A stretch of 64,000 bases of DNA from Chryseobacterium sp. R2A-55 (GCF_021401085.1 NZ_JACBFP010000002.1:248001-312000); one strand, 5' to 3'; positions 50,653 through 60,682 are shown, counted from the stretch's first letter. Notes: generated from the sequence alone by a model not told the origin. Made by a program: numbers and translations.

Positions 50653-52086
50653 GTGCAAGAAAAATACATAGACGAAACCAAACAGGGCGAAGCGCTCGCA
50701 ATCGCCGAGAAACCCCAAAATACCAAAAAACTTTTTCTGGAAAGTTATGGTTGCCAAATGAACTTCTCTGATTCAGAGATTGTTGCATCCATTCTGAGCG
50801 ACATTGGATATAACACCACTACCAATCAGGAAGAGGCAGATTTGATTTTGCTCAATACCTGTTCCGTGCGTGAAAAAGCGGAACAGACCGTGAGAATGCG
50901 GCTTTCCCAATTTAAGAATCAAAAGAAAACCAACCCCAATCTTACAGTCGGTGTTCTTGGTTGCATGGCAGAACGGCTGAAAACAAAATTCCTGGAGGAG
51001 GAACACCTGGTGGATTTGGTCGTCGGTCCCGATGCGTACCGGGATTTGCCAAATCTTTTGAAGCAGACAGATGACGGAAGAGATGCGATCAATGTAATCC
51101 TTTCAAAGGAAGAAACCTATGCAGACATCAATCCAGTGCGTCTTGGCGGAAGCGGAGTGACAGCATTTGTCACTATTACGCGCGGTTGCGACAATATGTG
51201 CACCTTCTGCGTGGTTCCATTTACGCGCGGTAGGGAAAGAAGCCGCGATCCGCATTCGATTATCAAGGAATGTAAAGACCTTTGGGACAATGGTTACAAA
51301 GAAATCACCCTTCTCGGTCAAAACGTGGATTCCTATCTTTGGTATGGAGGCGGCCCCAAAAAAGATTTTGCGAAGGCATCTGAAATGCAGCAGCTTACCG
51401 CGGTGAGATTTGCCAAACTTTTGGAAATGGTTGCCGAAGCTGTTCCGGAAATGAGGATCCGTTTCTCTACCTCAAATCCGCATGATATGACGACCGACGT
51501 TTTCGAGGTGATGGCGAAACACGACAACATCTGCAAATACATCCACCTTCCCGTACAAAGCGGAAGCAACAGAATATTGGAGTTGATGAATCGTCAACAC
51601 ACCCGTGAAGATTATTTGGCTCTGATTAAAAAGGCCAAAGAAATTGTTCCGGATATCTCATTTTCGCAAGATATGATTGTGGGATTCTGCACGGAGACTG
51701 AGGAAGACCACCAAATGACTTTAAGCTTGATGCGCGAAGTGGAATACGATTACGGCTATATGTTCGCCTACTCCGAAAGACCCGGAACTCCGGCTCATAA
51801 GAGAATGGAAGACGATATTCCGGCCGAAGTGAAACAAAGGAGATTAACCGAAGTAATCGCATTACAAGGTGAGCTCTCCCGAAAAAGGATGCAAGGCTAT
51901 GTAGGAAGAACCCACGAAATCCTGATCGAAGGAACTTCCAAAAAGAATGAAAACCAATGGAAAGGAAGAAATTCCCAAAACGCAGTTTGTGTCTTTGATA
52001 AATTGGAAGGACAAAAAGTGGGCGACATTGTGTCTGTATTTGTTCATGGAAATACCCAGGGAACACTTTTGGGGAAAACCATCTAA
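50653..52086 (+). CDS. miaB: tRNA-2-methylthio-N6-dimethylallyladenosine synthase
   Basis: A 477-residue radical SAM methylthiotransferase, started at GTG 50653. The N-terminal UPF0004 domain supplies three cluster cysteines ([28 protein letters not shown]). The radical SAM motif is [20 protein letters not shown] (C-x3-C-x2-C). A TRAM domain ends the protein. It adds a methylthio group at A37 of tRNAs reading U-starting codons. A sigma-54 activator gene follows at about 70 bp. Confidence 0.96.
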   Translation: MQEKYIDETKQGEALAIAEKPQNTKKLFLESYGCQMNFSDSEIVASILSDIGYNTTTNQEEADLILLNTCSVREKAEQTVRMRLSQFKNQKKTNPNLTVGVLGCMAERLKTKFLEEEHLVDLVVGPDAYRDLPNLLKQTDDGRDAINVILSKEETYADINPVRLGGSGVTAFVTITRGCDNMCTFCVVPFTRGRERSRDPHSIIKECKDLWDNGYKEITLLGQNVDSYLWYGGGPKKDFAKASEMQQLTAVRFAKLLEMVAEAVPEMRIRFSTSNPHDMTTDVFEVMAKHDNICKYIHLPVQSGSNRILELMNRQHTREDYLALIKKAKEIVPDISFSQDMIVGFCTETEEDHQMTLSLMREVEYDYGYMFAYSERPGTPAHKRMEDDIPAEVKQRRLTEVIALQGELSRKRMQGYVGRTHEILIEGTSKKNENQWKGRNSQNAVCVFDKLEGQKVGDIVSVFVHGNTQGTLLGKTI

Positions 52087-52157
52087 TATCAATATCAACT
52101 GGCTCACTTCCATTAAAAACTTCGAACCTCAAATTTCTAGTTTGAAAGAATAGATTT

Positions 52158-53438
52158 ATGACAGAACTACAATCCATAAAAACCCGGTTCGGAATCATCG
52201 GAAATTTTCCCGCTCTGAACCGTGCTTTGGAAAAATCCATACAAGTTGCTCCCACCGATATTACCGTTTTGGTAATCGGCGAATCCGGAACCGGGAAAGA
52301 GTTTATCCCGAAAATTATTCATGCGGAATCCAGAAGAAAACACCAACCTTACATCGTGGTCAATTGCGGCGCGATACCTGAAGGAACGATAGATTCCGAA
52401 CTTTTCGGCCACGAAAAAGGAGCCTTTACCGGTGCCACTTCTACCAGAAAAGGGTATTTTGAAGTGGCGGATGGTGGAACCATTTTTTTGGATGAAGTCG
52501 GCGAATTGCCGGTTCAGACACAGGTGCGTCTCCTTCGCGTTTTAGAAAGCGGTGAATTTATGAAAGTTGGCTCATCACAGGTTCAGAAAACCAATGTGCG
52601 GATTGTGGCCGCCACCAACGTCAATATGTTGAATGCCATCAATGATGGTAGATTTCGGGAAGATTTGTATTACCGGCTCAACACCGTTCAAATTGATATG
52701 CCGCCTTTAAGGGAAAGAAAAGGAGACATCCACCTTCTTTTTAGAAAATTCGCAATTGATTTTGCAGAAAAATACAGAATGCCTGAATTGGAATTGACTG
52801 AAGATGCAGTGAATTACCTGGAGCAGTACCCGTTCCCGGGAAATGTTCGGCAATTACGAAATTTAGTAGAGCAGATGACCGTGGTGGAACAAAACCGCAG
52901 CATCAATTCCGTGAAATTGGCTGAATATATACCGATGCAGGCGAATCTTCCGGCAGTGGTGAATAAAACTTCCGGCATATCGACTAGCGAGTTTCACAAT
53001 GAAAGAGAAATTATGTACAAGATTCTTTTCGATATGAGGAACGACTTAAATGATTTAAAATCCTTAACTTCGGAATTGATAAAAAACAGAGGGAACAGCG
53101 ATTTTAGCAATCAGGAAAAGAATCTCATCAACAGAGTTTTCACCCCTGAAAACACCGCTCAGAACCCAAACTCGCTGCTGTATTTTGAGAGCAGTCCATC
53201 GAACCAGATCCACCACCCGACTTTTGTCACGGAGAAGGATCAAGACTATGAAGACGTGGAAGAAGTAGAAGTACAAGAAACAAAAAAAGATTCACTTTCC
53301 CTCCAAAACAATGAGCGGGAGTTGATCCTAAAAGCTTTGGAAAAACATCGCGGCAGAAGGAACAAAGCTGCAGATGAACTGGGAATTTCCCAGCGAACAC
53401 TTTACAGAAAGATTAAACAATATAATCTCGAAGATTAA
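52158..53438 (+). CDS. Sigma-54-dependent transcriptional activator without receiver domain
   Basis: A 426-residue bacterial enhancer-binding protein. The AAA+ domain starts almost at the N-terminus ([18 protein letters not shown]), with Walker [10 protein letters not shown], the sigma-54 contact loop GAFTGAT, and Walker [11 protein letters not shown] linker and a C-terminal Fis-type helix-turn-helix ([23 protein letters not shown]) end the protein. There is no response-regulator or GAF sensor domain, so control is likely by expression or a partner. It is followed at once by lptE (1-bp gap). Confidence 0.93.
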   Translation: MTELQSIKTRFGIIGNFPALNRALEKSIQVAPTDITVLVIGESGTGKEFIPKIIHAESRRKHQPYIVVNCGAIPEGTIDSELFGHEKGAFTGATSTRKGYFEVADGGTIFLDEVGELPVQTQVRLLRVLESGEFMKVGSSQVQKTNVRIVAATNVNMLNAINDGRFREDLYYRLNTVQIDMPPLRERKGDIHLLFRKFAIDFAEKYRMPELELTEDAVNYLEQYPFPGNVRQLRNLVEQMTVVEQNRSINSVKLAEYIPMQANLPAVVNKTSGISTSEFHNEREIMYKILFDMRNDLNDLKSLTSELIKNRGNSDFSNQEKNLINRVFTPENTAQNPNSLLYFESSPSNQIHHPTFVTEKDQDYEDVEEVEVQETKKDSLSLQNNERELILKALEKHRGRRNKAADELGISQRTLYRKIKQYNLED

Positions 53439-53439
53439 G

Positions 53440-53994
53440 ATGACCCGAATAGCAAAATATAAGTTCCCAAACATCAATTTTCTAAAAATTTGGTGCATGG
53501 GTTGTTGTTTTTTTTTATTGGGCTCTTGTTATTCCTTCACCGGTTCGTCTCTGAGTCCTGAAACCAAAACAATTCAGATCAACGACTTTTTGAATAATGC
53601 CGCTTTGGTGAACCCAAGTCTGGCACAGCAATTTTCAATCGATATCCAAAACCGTTTTTTGCAGAGAACCACTTTAAAAGGGACAAAAAACAATCCCGAT
53701 ATCCTGATAGAAGGGGAAATAGTAGATTATAATCCTTCTTCTCCGACCACGATTTCCAGTGGAGTCAATGCTCCAGGCGGAATTATTCAGGCGGCACAAA
53801 ACAAGATGACCATCACCGTGAAAGTACATTATGAAAACAAAATCGAACCCGACAAAAGTTTTGATAGAACCTATTCAGACGAGGCTGTTTTCAGCAGTGA
53901 TCTAGATATCAATACGATTGAGGCAACGCAGGTCAAGATTGTGAATGAGAGAATTATCAACAAGATTTTTAATGATATTGTAGCCAACTGGTAA
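53440..53994 (+). CDS. lptE: LPS assembly lipoprotein LptE-like
   Basis: A 184-residue lipoprotein from ATG 53440, with signal CCFFLLGSCYSFTGSSL (Cys near 30). The body has the LptE-like pattern of Bacteroidetes: TKTIQINDFLNNAALVNPSL, LAQQFSIDIQNRFLQRT, ITVKVHYEN and INKIFNDIVANW. With LptD it inserts lipopolysaccharide into the outer membrane. It starts 1 bp after the sigma-54 activator stop and 1 bp before a TPR protein gene. Confidence 0.88.
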   Translation: MTRIAKYKFPNINFLKIWCMGCCFFLLGSCYSFTGSSLSPETKTIQINDFLNNAALVNPSLAQQFSIDIQNRFLQRTTLKGTKNNPDILIEGEIVDYNPSSPTTISSGVNAPGGIIQAAQNKMTITVKVHYENKIEPDKSFDRTYSDEAVFSSDLDINTIEATQVKIVNERIINKIFNDIVANW

Positions 53995-53995
53995 A

Positions 53996-55615
53996 ATGGA
54001 CACAAGAGTTTTAGAGTTAATAAAGAATCCCGAGCAGTTTCAGCCAAAAGATCTTGATCTGCTGAATACGGAAGTGGAAAAATATCCATATCTTCAGAGT
54101 CTTCGGGCGCTGCAGTTATATGGAATCCACCGCTTTAATCCCGAAAATTATCACCAGAAACTTTCCGAAACTGCCGCTTACACCACTGATAAGAAAATTC
54201 TGTATCGCCTGATTAACAAAACTGAAAAAGAAAAGGCAAATGCCGTTCCTGACATTGAAATGGCTAAGTCGAAATCTTCAGAGGAAAAGAAATCCCCTCA
54301 AAGAAAATCTGATTTTCCGATAGCAAGGGAAGCAGAAAGTTTCAGCAAAGAAAAGATGATCGACGGGAAAGCAGTTTCAGAATTGGAAATAGTAAGCGAT
54401 AAACCTGCGCCACTAAACTTCCAGGAAACCCAGGATATTGTGCCGGAAGCAGAAGTGTCTCCAATTGCAGCATCTCAAGAATCAGGGGTTAATCAATTCT
54501 CAAGTTTGGACGATTCGGAAACTTTCAGCAAAGAAATTGAAATTGATGAAAGGGTAATTTCAGTGGAACATGAGATTATCGAGAATCCTGTGCAATTGAG
54601 CTTTTCAGGAACAGATGAATTTTTGTCTTCGGTAAAAATACCGGCTGGGAATCCCACTTTGGAACACTTTGAAAAACCCAAATCCACTCCTAATAAGCAC
54701 GAAATTGAGATGCAGCGATTGATTGCAGAAGTGGAAGCAAAAATGAAATCCGCCCAAAAAGACCGGAAGACTACTGAGCAAAAAGAGGCATCAGAACAGC
54801 AAAATTTCGATGTCAATTTTGCGCAAACGGAAGCTTTCGTCATTGGAAAACAAGCTGAAATAGAAAATCAGAAACCGATCCAGCAAGAAGAAAAGCCTTC
54901 TGAAAAGCATGGGGAAAATGAATATCATAAAGTTGAAAATTCATCGAAAACGGAAGGATTTCAGCCAGAAATAGACGGAATCAAAGGAAAAGCAACCAAA
55001 ATCCATCAAAAACCAATTCCCTCAGAAAGCAAAGAATGGAAACCAATGTCGTTTTCGGGCAATACTCCGGATTCATTAATCCCGAAAACAAGAAATGAGG
55101 AACCACAAAAACTGGAGACGGTGGAATCAAAAACTGATGATTCTAGTATTGAAATTTCATCGGAAAATAATGAACCACCTGTAATTAACGCTTCTTTTTT
55201 TAGCGAAAACGTCTCACCCATTGAGACTGATAAAAATGAAGTTTCAGAGCAAAGCAACATCCCCGTTTTTATCAATACTTGGCAAAATTGGCTGAAAATT
55301 GACAGAAATCAATCAAAAACTGAAGAAAAAACTGCAATTTCTATTACAGAAATCAAAAATAAAGTCATTGATCAATTCATAGAAAATGAGCCTAAAATTT
55401 CCAAACTGAAAGAAGATTCTAGTTTTGTGGTGAAAGAGAAAAGCGATGATATTTCCCATTTGATGACAGAAACCTTAGCAAAACTTTATATTGAACAAAA
55501 GTTGTATTCAAAAGCGGTGAAAGCCTACGAAATTCTCTCTAACAAGTTCCCTGAAAAGAAATCTCATTTTGAAGATAAAATCAAGGAAATCAAGGAACTG
55601 CGACAAAGCAAATAA
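53996..55615 (+). CDS. Large low-complexity protein with C-terminal TPR motif
   Basis: A 539-residue acidic protein. The N-terminal ~70 residues are ordered (KNPEQFQPKDLDLLNTEVEK). A long Glu/Lys/Ser-rich, probably disordered middle follows (about 80-470). A C-terminal TPR-like motif reads MTETLAKLYIEQKLYSKAVK and then AYEILSNKFPEKK. No signal peptide. It is co-transcribed with lptE (1-bp gap) and a half-size TauE protein (1-bp gap). Function unknown; a scaffolding role is only a guess. Confidence 0.75.
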   Translation: MDTRVLELIKNPEQFQPKDLDLLNTEVEKYPYLQSLRALQLYGIHRFNPENYHQKLSETAAYTTDKKILYRLINKTEKEKANAVPDIEMAKSKSSEEKKSPQRKSDFPIAREAESFSKEKMIDGKAVSELEIVSDKPAPLNFQETQDIVPEAEVSPIAASQESGVNQFSSLDDSETFSKEIEIDERVISVEHEIIENPVQLSFSGTDEFLSSVKIPAGNPTLEHFEKPKSTPNKHEIEMQRLIAEVEAKMKSAQKDRKTTEQKEASEQQNFDVNFAQTEAFVIGKQAEIENQKPIQQEEKPSEKHGENEYHKVENSSKTEGFQPEIDGIKGKATKIHQKPIPSESKEWKPMSFSGNTPDSLIPKTRNEEPQKLETVESKTDDSSIEISSENNEPPVINASFFSENVSPIETDKNEVSEQSNIPVFINTWQNWLKIDRNQSKTEEKTAISITEIKNKVIDQFIENEPKISKLKEDSSFVVKEKSDDISHLMTETLAKLYIEQKLYSKAVKAYEILSNKFPEKKSHFEDKIKEIKELRQSK

Positions 55616-55616
55616 A

Positions 55617-55991
55617 ATGAAAATGGACATGACGATCATTTTGGGAATTATTCTCCTGGGTTTATTAGCCGGATATTTAAGCGGTTTGGTAGGAATCGGT
55701 GGCGGAATCATCATGGTTCCGGTTTTGGTTTTGCTCTTCGGATTTACGCAGCACAAAGCGCAGGGAACCACACTTGCTTTGCTGATGATTCCGGTGGGGA
55801 TTTTCGGGGTGATGAATTACTACAAAACCGGAAACGTCGATATAAAAACCGCGCTTCTTCTTTGTTGCGGCTTCGTCCTTGGATCTTATCTCGGCAGTAA
55901 AACGGCCATCACTTTGTCTCAGGAAACATTAAGGAAAGTTTTTGCAATCTTGATGTTTGTGGTGGCGGTGAAGATGTTTTTTCAGAAATGA
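55617..55991 (+). CDS. Half-size TauE/SafE-like membrane protein
   Basis: A 124-residue membrane protein with about four hydrophobic segments and a single copy of the TauE/SafE glycine motif (GYLSGLVGIGGGIIMVPV). It equals one of the two halves of the full-length exporter at 39.4 kb, so it would need to dimerise. It starts 1 bp after the TPR gene stop. Substrate unknown. Confidence 0.83.
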   Translation: MKMDMTIILGIILLGLLAGYLSGLVGIGGGIIMVPVLVLLFGFTQHKAQGTTLALLMIPVGIFGVMNYYKTGNVDIKTALLLCCGFVLGSYLGSKTAITLSQETLRKVFAILMFVVAVKMFFQK

Positions 55992-56053
55992 ATTTTGATC
56001 TGATAGAAAATCCGTTCCAGGGTGAGATTGGCAAAAATTTCATTCAGGTTATT

Positions 56054-56701
56054 TCATTCCAAATGTCGTCTTTTCACCTCTTCCACATCAATGGTTTTTG
56101 AAGTTTTGACCGATTTGATATTCCGGAATTTCCTCCAGATATTTCTGCCTAAAATTAAAACCACAACAATCAGAATCATCGCACAAATAAAGGCAATAAT
56201 CGGAGCAGCCATCGCTAAAAAAGTCATGATTCCGGCTCCCGCAGTTTCGGTAGTCGCTACCACGGAATTTCCTAAACCACCTGTTGTAGCAGTAGATGCG
56301 GCGCGTGTTCCGGCAAATCCCGTACTGATCGCAGCTGCAGTTCCTCCACCGGCAATTAATGCTAAAGCCCACTGTGGAAATGCACCGATGTCCGCAAACT
56401 GACTTGCAAACAATACAGAGCCGGCAATGGTGGCGAGCGGAACAGACATGGTGTCTAAAAGATGATCCACATATGGAATGTAGTAAGCCAATATTTCAAC
56501 CAGGGTTGCAATTCCGGTCGTGACTAAAGTAGACCAACCAGCCAACCAGTGGAAACTCTCGTTCATTGGAATCCAGCCCATATACGAAGCCAAACTCACG
56601 GCAAAGATGGGTAGGAAAACCCGGAAACCGCTTGCCGCAGCTAATCCAACTCCGATAAAAGCACTAAAGAGATATGGCAAGTAAGGAATAGTGTCCAGCA
56701 T
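56054..56701 (-). CDS. DUF4126 family membrane protein
   Basis: A 215-residue integral membrane protein with several helices. DUF4126-type segments are visible: GVGLAAASGFRVFLPIF, PLATIAGSVLFASQFAD, QWALALIAGGGTAAAIS, and a terminal helix (IIAFICAMILIVVVLIL) with a basic tail. Function unknown; the Gly/Ala-rich repeats suggest a small channel or transporter. It is convergent with the half-TauE gene. Confidence 0.82.
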   Translation of the reverse strand: MLDTIPYLPYLFSAFIGVGLAAASGFRVFLPIFAVSLASYMGWIPMNESFHWLAGWSTLVTTGIATLVEILAYYIPYVDHLLDTMSVPLATIAGSVLFASQFADIGAFPQWALALIAGGGTAAAISTGFAGTRAASTATTGGLGNSVVATTETAGAGIMTFLAMAAPIIAFICAMILIVVVLILGRNIWRKFRNIKSVKTSKTIDVEEVKRRHLE

Positions 56702-56765
56702 TTTTTTTGTGTTTTTTCAAGATTAAACTCAAGCAAATTTACAAAAACCAGCACTATTTTGAATT

Positions 56766-57143
56766 TTATTTCTTTGATTCACAAAGATTTAGAAATTCCT
56801 GCTCCAGATCGGAAAAATGAGGCGGAATATTTTTTGAAATCCAAAAGAGCATGGATATAGAATTGGCTCCGAATTTTGAGATGAAAATACTTTTGTTCAA
56901 ACGGTAGGATTCGCGTAAAAGCCGTTTGATTCTGTTTCTGTCCACCGCATTTTTGAAATATTTCTTAGAAACAGAAACCCCCACCTTTTGATTCTTCACC
57001 ACTAAACCTTCCTGTGGTTTTTTTTCCAGATCCAGTGAAATAATCCGCAGGTTTCCACAGGAGTGCCACTTGCCTTTCGCAAAAAGCAAATCGATTTCGC
57101 TCTTTTTTTTGAGCTTTTCTTTTTTTGGATATTTTTGGGTCAA
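56766..57143 (-). CDS. rnpA: Ribonuclease P protein component
   Basis: A 125-residue basic protein from TTG 57143 (MTQKYPKKEKLKKKSEIDLL), with no better start available. It has the RnpA core signature AVDRNRIKRLLRESYRLNK. It supports the RNA subunit in 5'-end maturation of tRNA precursors. It starts 8 bp after the tcdA stop. rpmH is not adjacent, unlike in many bacteria. Confidence 0.9.
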   Translation of the reverse strand: MTQKYPKKEKLKKKSEIDLLFAKGKWHSCGNLRIISLDLEKKPQEGLVVKNQKVGVSVSKKYFKNAVDRNRIKRLLRESYRLNKSIFISKFGANSISMLFWISKNIPPHFSDLEQEFLNLCESKK

Positions 57144-57151
57144 AATAACAT

Positions 57152-57886
57152 CTATTTTTCTTTGGATTTTTGGAGTAAGTAATTCACTGCCTCCGCAGCT
57201 GCATAGAGTCCAAAGATGGCAGGAATAAAGCTGATCGTACCGTAGAAAGATTTCTTGAAATTACTGCCGTCTGTCATTTTTAAACTTTCTTCATTTTGGA
57301 TTTCGTTGGAGAAAACACATCTGAAACCCTTGTTGATTCCTTCTTTTTTCAATCGTTTTCTCACCTGTTTCGCCAGAAAGCAGTTGTGGGTTTTGCTGAT
57401 GTCGCGCACCATCACTTTAGACGGATCGATTTTTCCACCGGCTCCCATGCAGCTCACGATTTTGATTTTTTTTCTCCTGGCAGCTTTGATTAAAGCGATT
57501 TTTGGCGAGACACTATCGATGCAGTCAAGAACATAATTGAATTTTTGCGAATCGAGAATTTCCTCCATATTTTCCGGGTTCAGGAATTCGTCTCGTTTTT
57601 GGAGTTCCAGATCTGGATTAATGTCGCGCAAACGTTCGAACATGATTTCGGTTTTCAGTTTCCCAACCGTGGAATGAAGTGCCGGAAGTTGCCGATTGAT
57701 ATTGGACAAATCTACCGAATCTCCATCAACTATGGTCATTTTTCCAATTCCGGCTCTGGCCAAAAATTCTGCCGCAAATGAGCCCACTCCGCCCAAACCA
57801 ACAACCAAGATATTGGCGTTTTTGAGTTTTTCCAGATTGTTTTCTTTAATCAGCAGTTCGGTTCTTTCAAGCCAGTTTTTCTTCAT
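57152..57886 (-). CDS. tcdA: tRNA threonylcarbamoyladenosine dehydratase (TcdA/CsdL)
   Basis: A 244-residue E1-like enzyme from ATG 57886 (MKKNWLERTELLI). It has the nucleotide-binding VVGLGGVGSFAAEFLARAGIG, the Asp-containing VDGDSVDLSNINRQLP, and YVLDCIDSVSPKIALI. It cyclises t6A to ct6A at position 37 of tRNAs. It overlaps the tatD 3' end by 20 bp and precedes rnpA by 8 bp, so three genes are coupled. Confidence 0.92.
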   Translation of the reverse strand: MKKNWLERTELLIKENNLEKLKNANILVVGLGGVGSFAAEFLARAGIGKMTIVDGDSVDLSNINRQLPALHSTVGKLKTEIMFERLRDINPDLELQKRDEFLNPENMEEILDSQKFNYVLDCIDSVSPKIALIKAARRKKIKIVSCMGAGGKIDPSKVMVRDISKTHNCFLAKQVRKRLKKEGINKGFRCVFSNEIQNEESLKMTDGSNFKKSFYGTISFIPAIFGLYAAAEAVNYLLQKSKEK

Positions 57887-58520
57887 TTGGGGCAATAATA
57901 TTTAAAAATCGGAGATTTTTCGTGATTTTCAGGCCAAATTCTTCTAAATCAAGGTTTTTCAGTTCCGCAACTTTTTCGTACAAATCCCGGAGTTCAAAAT
58001 CAGCCGAATCCGTTTCCAGAAAAATTTTTTCCAATGGGAAATCCTTCACAAAATCCTGCAAATTTACATTATGCAAAACAGATTTTCCAAAACTCAGGAA
58101 AAAATCGTGCTGAAGTAAATCATCGCCTATTGTTTTCCGCTTGTTGAAACCATGCACAATCATCGGTACATTTGCTTTTTTCTTAAAATGCATCAGCTGC
58201 GAAAATCTCTTCACACAATGAATAATCAATGGTTTACGGACTTCATTGGCAATTTCGATTTGCCTTTCAAAAACGGATTCCTGTAATTTTTCTACTACAT
58301 GAATTATTCCATCCAGTCCACATTCTCCGATGGCGACGCAGTTTTTCTCTTTTGAAATTTCCTGAAGCCAAAGAAAATGTTCTTCAATATTTTCTGAAAT
58401 TGAATCGGGATGAATACCTGCGGAAAAAAAATGATTGGGAACCGATTCTCCGAACTTCAGATTGTAGATTCCAAATTTATTTTCAGGGTGATGATGATGA
58501 AAGTCGAAAAATTTCATCAT
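57867..58520 (-). CDS. TatD family hydrolase
   Basis: A 217-residue TIM-barrel metal hydrolase (ATG 58520, or 58517). It has the metal-binding DFHHHH start, Glu in IGECGLDG, His in IIHCVKRF and IVHGFNKR, and the last Asp in LETDSADFEL. It is shorter than the usual ~255 residues, and the middle is compact, so it may be a divergent subfamily. TatD proteins act as DNases or in nucleic-acid and protein quality control. It overlaps tcdA. Confidence 0.85.
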   Translation of the reverse strand: MMKFFDFHHHHPENKFGIYNLKFGESVPNHFFSAGIHPDSISENIEEHFLWLQEISKEKNCVAIGECGLDGIIHVVEKLQESVFERQIEIANEVRKPLIIHCVKRFSQLMHFKKKANVPMIVHGFNKRKTIGDDLLQHDFFLSFGKSVLHNVNLQDFVKDFPLEKIFLETDSADFELRDLYEKVAELKNLDLEEFGLKITKNLRFLNIIAPNEEKLA

Positions 58521-58613
58521 CAAAAATAATTAATTCAAAACTGAAAATAATTAAACATTTGTTTTAAAATTTGTTAATTATTTCTTAACTTTATCAAAAA
58601 AATAAGAGCAGCG

Positions 58614-59240
58614 ATGAAAAGGAAATTTACAGAAAAGCAAATGCATATCTTGGATGTAGCAGAAAAGCTCATTGCCAAGAAGGGTTTTGACGGGACTTCC
58701 GTGCGAGATATTTCCAATCAGGCGAAAATCAACGTTGCCATGATTTCCTATTATTTTGGCTCCAAGGAAAAAATGATGGCGTATCTTTACCGCTACAGGA
58801 TTCAAAAAACGAGGGAGAGTTTTGCCGAATTCGCGGAGATTATTCGCGATGGAAAGCCGGAAATGCAGATGAAAGAATTGGTGAAATATGTGGTCAGCCA
58901 ATTGTTTAAGTTCAATTATTTCCACGGTTTTGTGACCCAGGAAATGCGCCATGACGATAGTTTGAAGCAGGACATGATGGAATTTTACACCACCTTTGCC
59001 ACTAAAATGGAAGAGGTGATTAAAAAGGGAATTTCAAGCGGGGTTTTCACGAACGCGCCAAAGCCGGAGGATCTTTTATCCACCATTATCGGGACTTCTC
59101 TGTTTGCCATTAGAAATAAGAATTTCTTCAGCCTATATGTTCCTGGAAAAGACGAAAACTACCTGGAGGAAGCAGAGAAGAAAGTCCTTACAAATCTTTT
59201 GGTAACGGTTTTCTCTGTGCTTGGGTTTCAGCCTCATTAA
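58614..59240 (+). CDS. TetR/AcrR family transcriptional regulator
   Basis: A 208-residue regulator. The N-terminal helix-turn-helix reads TSVRDISNQAKINVAMISYY and then FGSKEKMM. The C-terminal ligand domain is helical and unassignable. It sits alone between divergent tatD and bamD. It does not obviously control its neighbours, and no operator is evident. Confidence 0.9.
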   Translation: MKRKFTEKQMHILDVAEKLIAKKGFDGTSVRDISNQAKINVAMISYYFGSKEKMMAYLYRYRIQKTRESFAEFAEIIRDGKPEMQMKELVKYVVSQLFKFNYFHGFVTQEMRHDDSLKQDMMEFYTTFATKMEEVIKKGISSGVFTNAPKPEDLLSTIIGTSLFAIRNKNFFSLYVPGKDENYLEEAEKKVLTNLLVTVFSVLGFQPH

Positions 59241-59334
59241 TATTTAGTTAAATAATCATAAATAAAGGCGGATTGGCAAAAAAATCATATTTTTGCAAAC
59301 TGAACCGCAGAGTTTGCTCTGCTTTTAATGATTT

Positions 59335-60267
59335 ATGAAAAAGATACTGTTTGTTATACTGTCTTTCTACCTGTTTTCCAGTTGCCAATCATTGCAAGAC
59401 AAAGCGATGAAGAGTGCTGATAAAGACTTCATCCTGAAGGTGGCAAATGAAAAATTCGAAAAGAAAAAATGGCGGGACGCGATTGCCCTTTACGAGAGAC
59501 TTTCTAACCTTGTAGCCGGAACAGATGATGCTCCAAACGTGGTTTACAATTCTGCATATGCCAATTATTACGACAAAAACTACAAATTGGCTGGACACCA
59601 GTTCAAGAATTTTTCGGTGACTTTTCCGCAAGACAGCCGGGTGGAAGAAGCAGCCTACATGTCTGCACTGTGCTATTATCAAGGATCCATGGACTATAAC
59701 CTGGATCAAACCAGTACAAATTCTGCAATCAATGAACTGCAAAACTTTATCAATACTTACCCCAATTCGGAAAGGAGCAAAAACATTAATGAACTGATTG
59801 AGGAGCTGAGCTACAAATTAGAGTTTAAAGCTTACGAAAATGCTCGTCAATACTATAAAATGGCAGATTACAGGGCAGCGAGCGTGGCCTTAGAAAATGT
59901 ATTGGAAGATTTTCCAAGTACGAAATTGAGACCCAAAATCTACGATTTCATGCTGAAATCCAAATACGAACTCGCGGTGAATTCCGTATATGACCTGAAA
60001 AAAGACCGTATCGAGAGCGCATTGGCTTTCACGAAACAGGTGGAAAGAGAAGTTCCCAATTCTGAAAACGCAAAAACTGCTGCAGATCTGCAGGCAAAAC
60101 TCCAAAAAGAAAAAGAGAACTTCCTGGTTTTGGAAAAAAAGGTGGAGGCCAGAAAGCAGGAGCTTCTGGAAAAACAGAAAGAGGCCGAATTGAAACAGCA
60201 TTACGAGAAAGAAAAGGAAATTGCGGAGAAATTAAAAACCGACAGCCTAAAACTGACTCAGCCCTAA
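59335..60267 (+). CDS. bamD: Outer membrane assembly lipoprotein BamD
   Basis: A 310-residue lipoprotein (SFYLFSSCQSLQD, Cys near 17) with TPR-like repeats: EKFEKKKWRDAIALYERL, NYKLAGHQFKNFSVTFPQDS, ALCYYQGSMDYNLDQT and NELQNFINTYPNSERS. It is an essential partner of BamA in folding outer-membrane barrels. A charged coiled-coil tail ends it. TATTTTTG (59288-59295) upstream is a likely -7 box. Confidence 0.93.
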   Translation: MKKILFVILSFYLFSSCQSLQDKAMKSADKDFILKVANEKFEKKKWRDAIALYERLSNLVAGTDDAPNVVYNSAYANYYDKNYKLAGHQFKNFSVTFPQDSRVEEAAYMSALCYYQGSMDYNLDQTSTNSAINELQNFINTYPNSERSKNINELIEELSYKLEFKAYENARQYYKMADYRAASVALENVLEDFPSTKLRPKIYDFMLKSKYELAVNSVYDLKKDRIESALAFTKQVEREVPNSENAKTAADLQAKLQKEKENFLVLEKKVEARKQELLEKQKEAELKQHYEKEKEIAEKLKTDSLKLTQP

Positions 60268-60272
60268 CTTTC

Positions 60273-60299
60273 TTGCCAAAAAAATAAAGTGTATATTTG
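60273..60299 (+). promoter_or_regulatory. Candidate rpoZ promoter
   Basis: TTG (60273-60275) and TATATTTG (60292-60299) with a 16-base spacer. It is 30 bases upstream of the rpoZ ATG. Confidence 0.55.
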
Positions 60300-60328
60300 C
60301 ACACTCAAAACTTAACAAAGAACTGAAA

Positions 60329-60658
60329 ATGAGCGTAAAAGATTCTAAAGCCGAATTAACGACCATCACTTACGACCGAGACAAGATCGAAGAAAAAGTG
60401 GATTCCATCTATGAAGCCATCGTGATCATGGGGAAAAGAGCAGAGCAAATCAATGCAGAGATCCGTTCTGAGCTTCACAATAAATTGGACGAATTTGCGG
60501 TTCACAATTCTACTTTGGAAGAGGTTTTTGAAAACAGGGAGCAGATCGAGATTTCAAAACATTACGAAAAACTTCCTAAACCAACTTCAATCGCAATTCA
60601 GGAGTGGTTGGATGACGAAATTTATTTCAGAAACACAAGCACTGAATCAGAAAATTAA
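60329..60658 (+). CDS. rpoZ: RNA polymerase omega subunit (Bacteroidetes type)
   Basis: A 109-residue protein matching the Bacteroidetes Rpb6/omega family: DRDKIEEKVDSIYEAIVIM, GKRAEQINAEIRSELHNKL and EEVFENREQIEIS. Its place between bamD and coaBC is the usual one in this phylum. It assists RNA polymerase assembly. A terminator follows, so coaBC has its own promoter. Confidence 0.9.
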   Translation: MSVKDSKAELTTITYDRDKIEEKVDSIYEAIVIMGKRAEQINAEIRSELHNKLDEFAVHNSTLEEVFENREQIEISKHYEKLPKPTSIAIQEWLDDEIYFRNTSTESEN

Positions 60659-60682
60659 TTATTTATTTTCTTAATTATTAAA

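Noticed and set aside
51626-52255. 209-residue minus-strand frame over miaB and the sigma-54 activator
   Set aside because: It lies opposite two well-supported genes and has no recognisable domain; it is an antisense shadow.
56022-56402. 126-residue plus-strand frame opposite DUF4126
   Set aside because: It mirrors the Ala/Gly-rich membrane protein on the minus strand, and its composition is that of an antisense frame.
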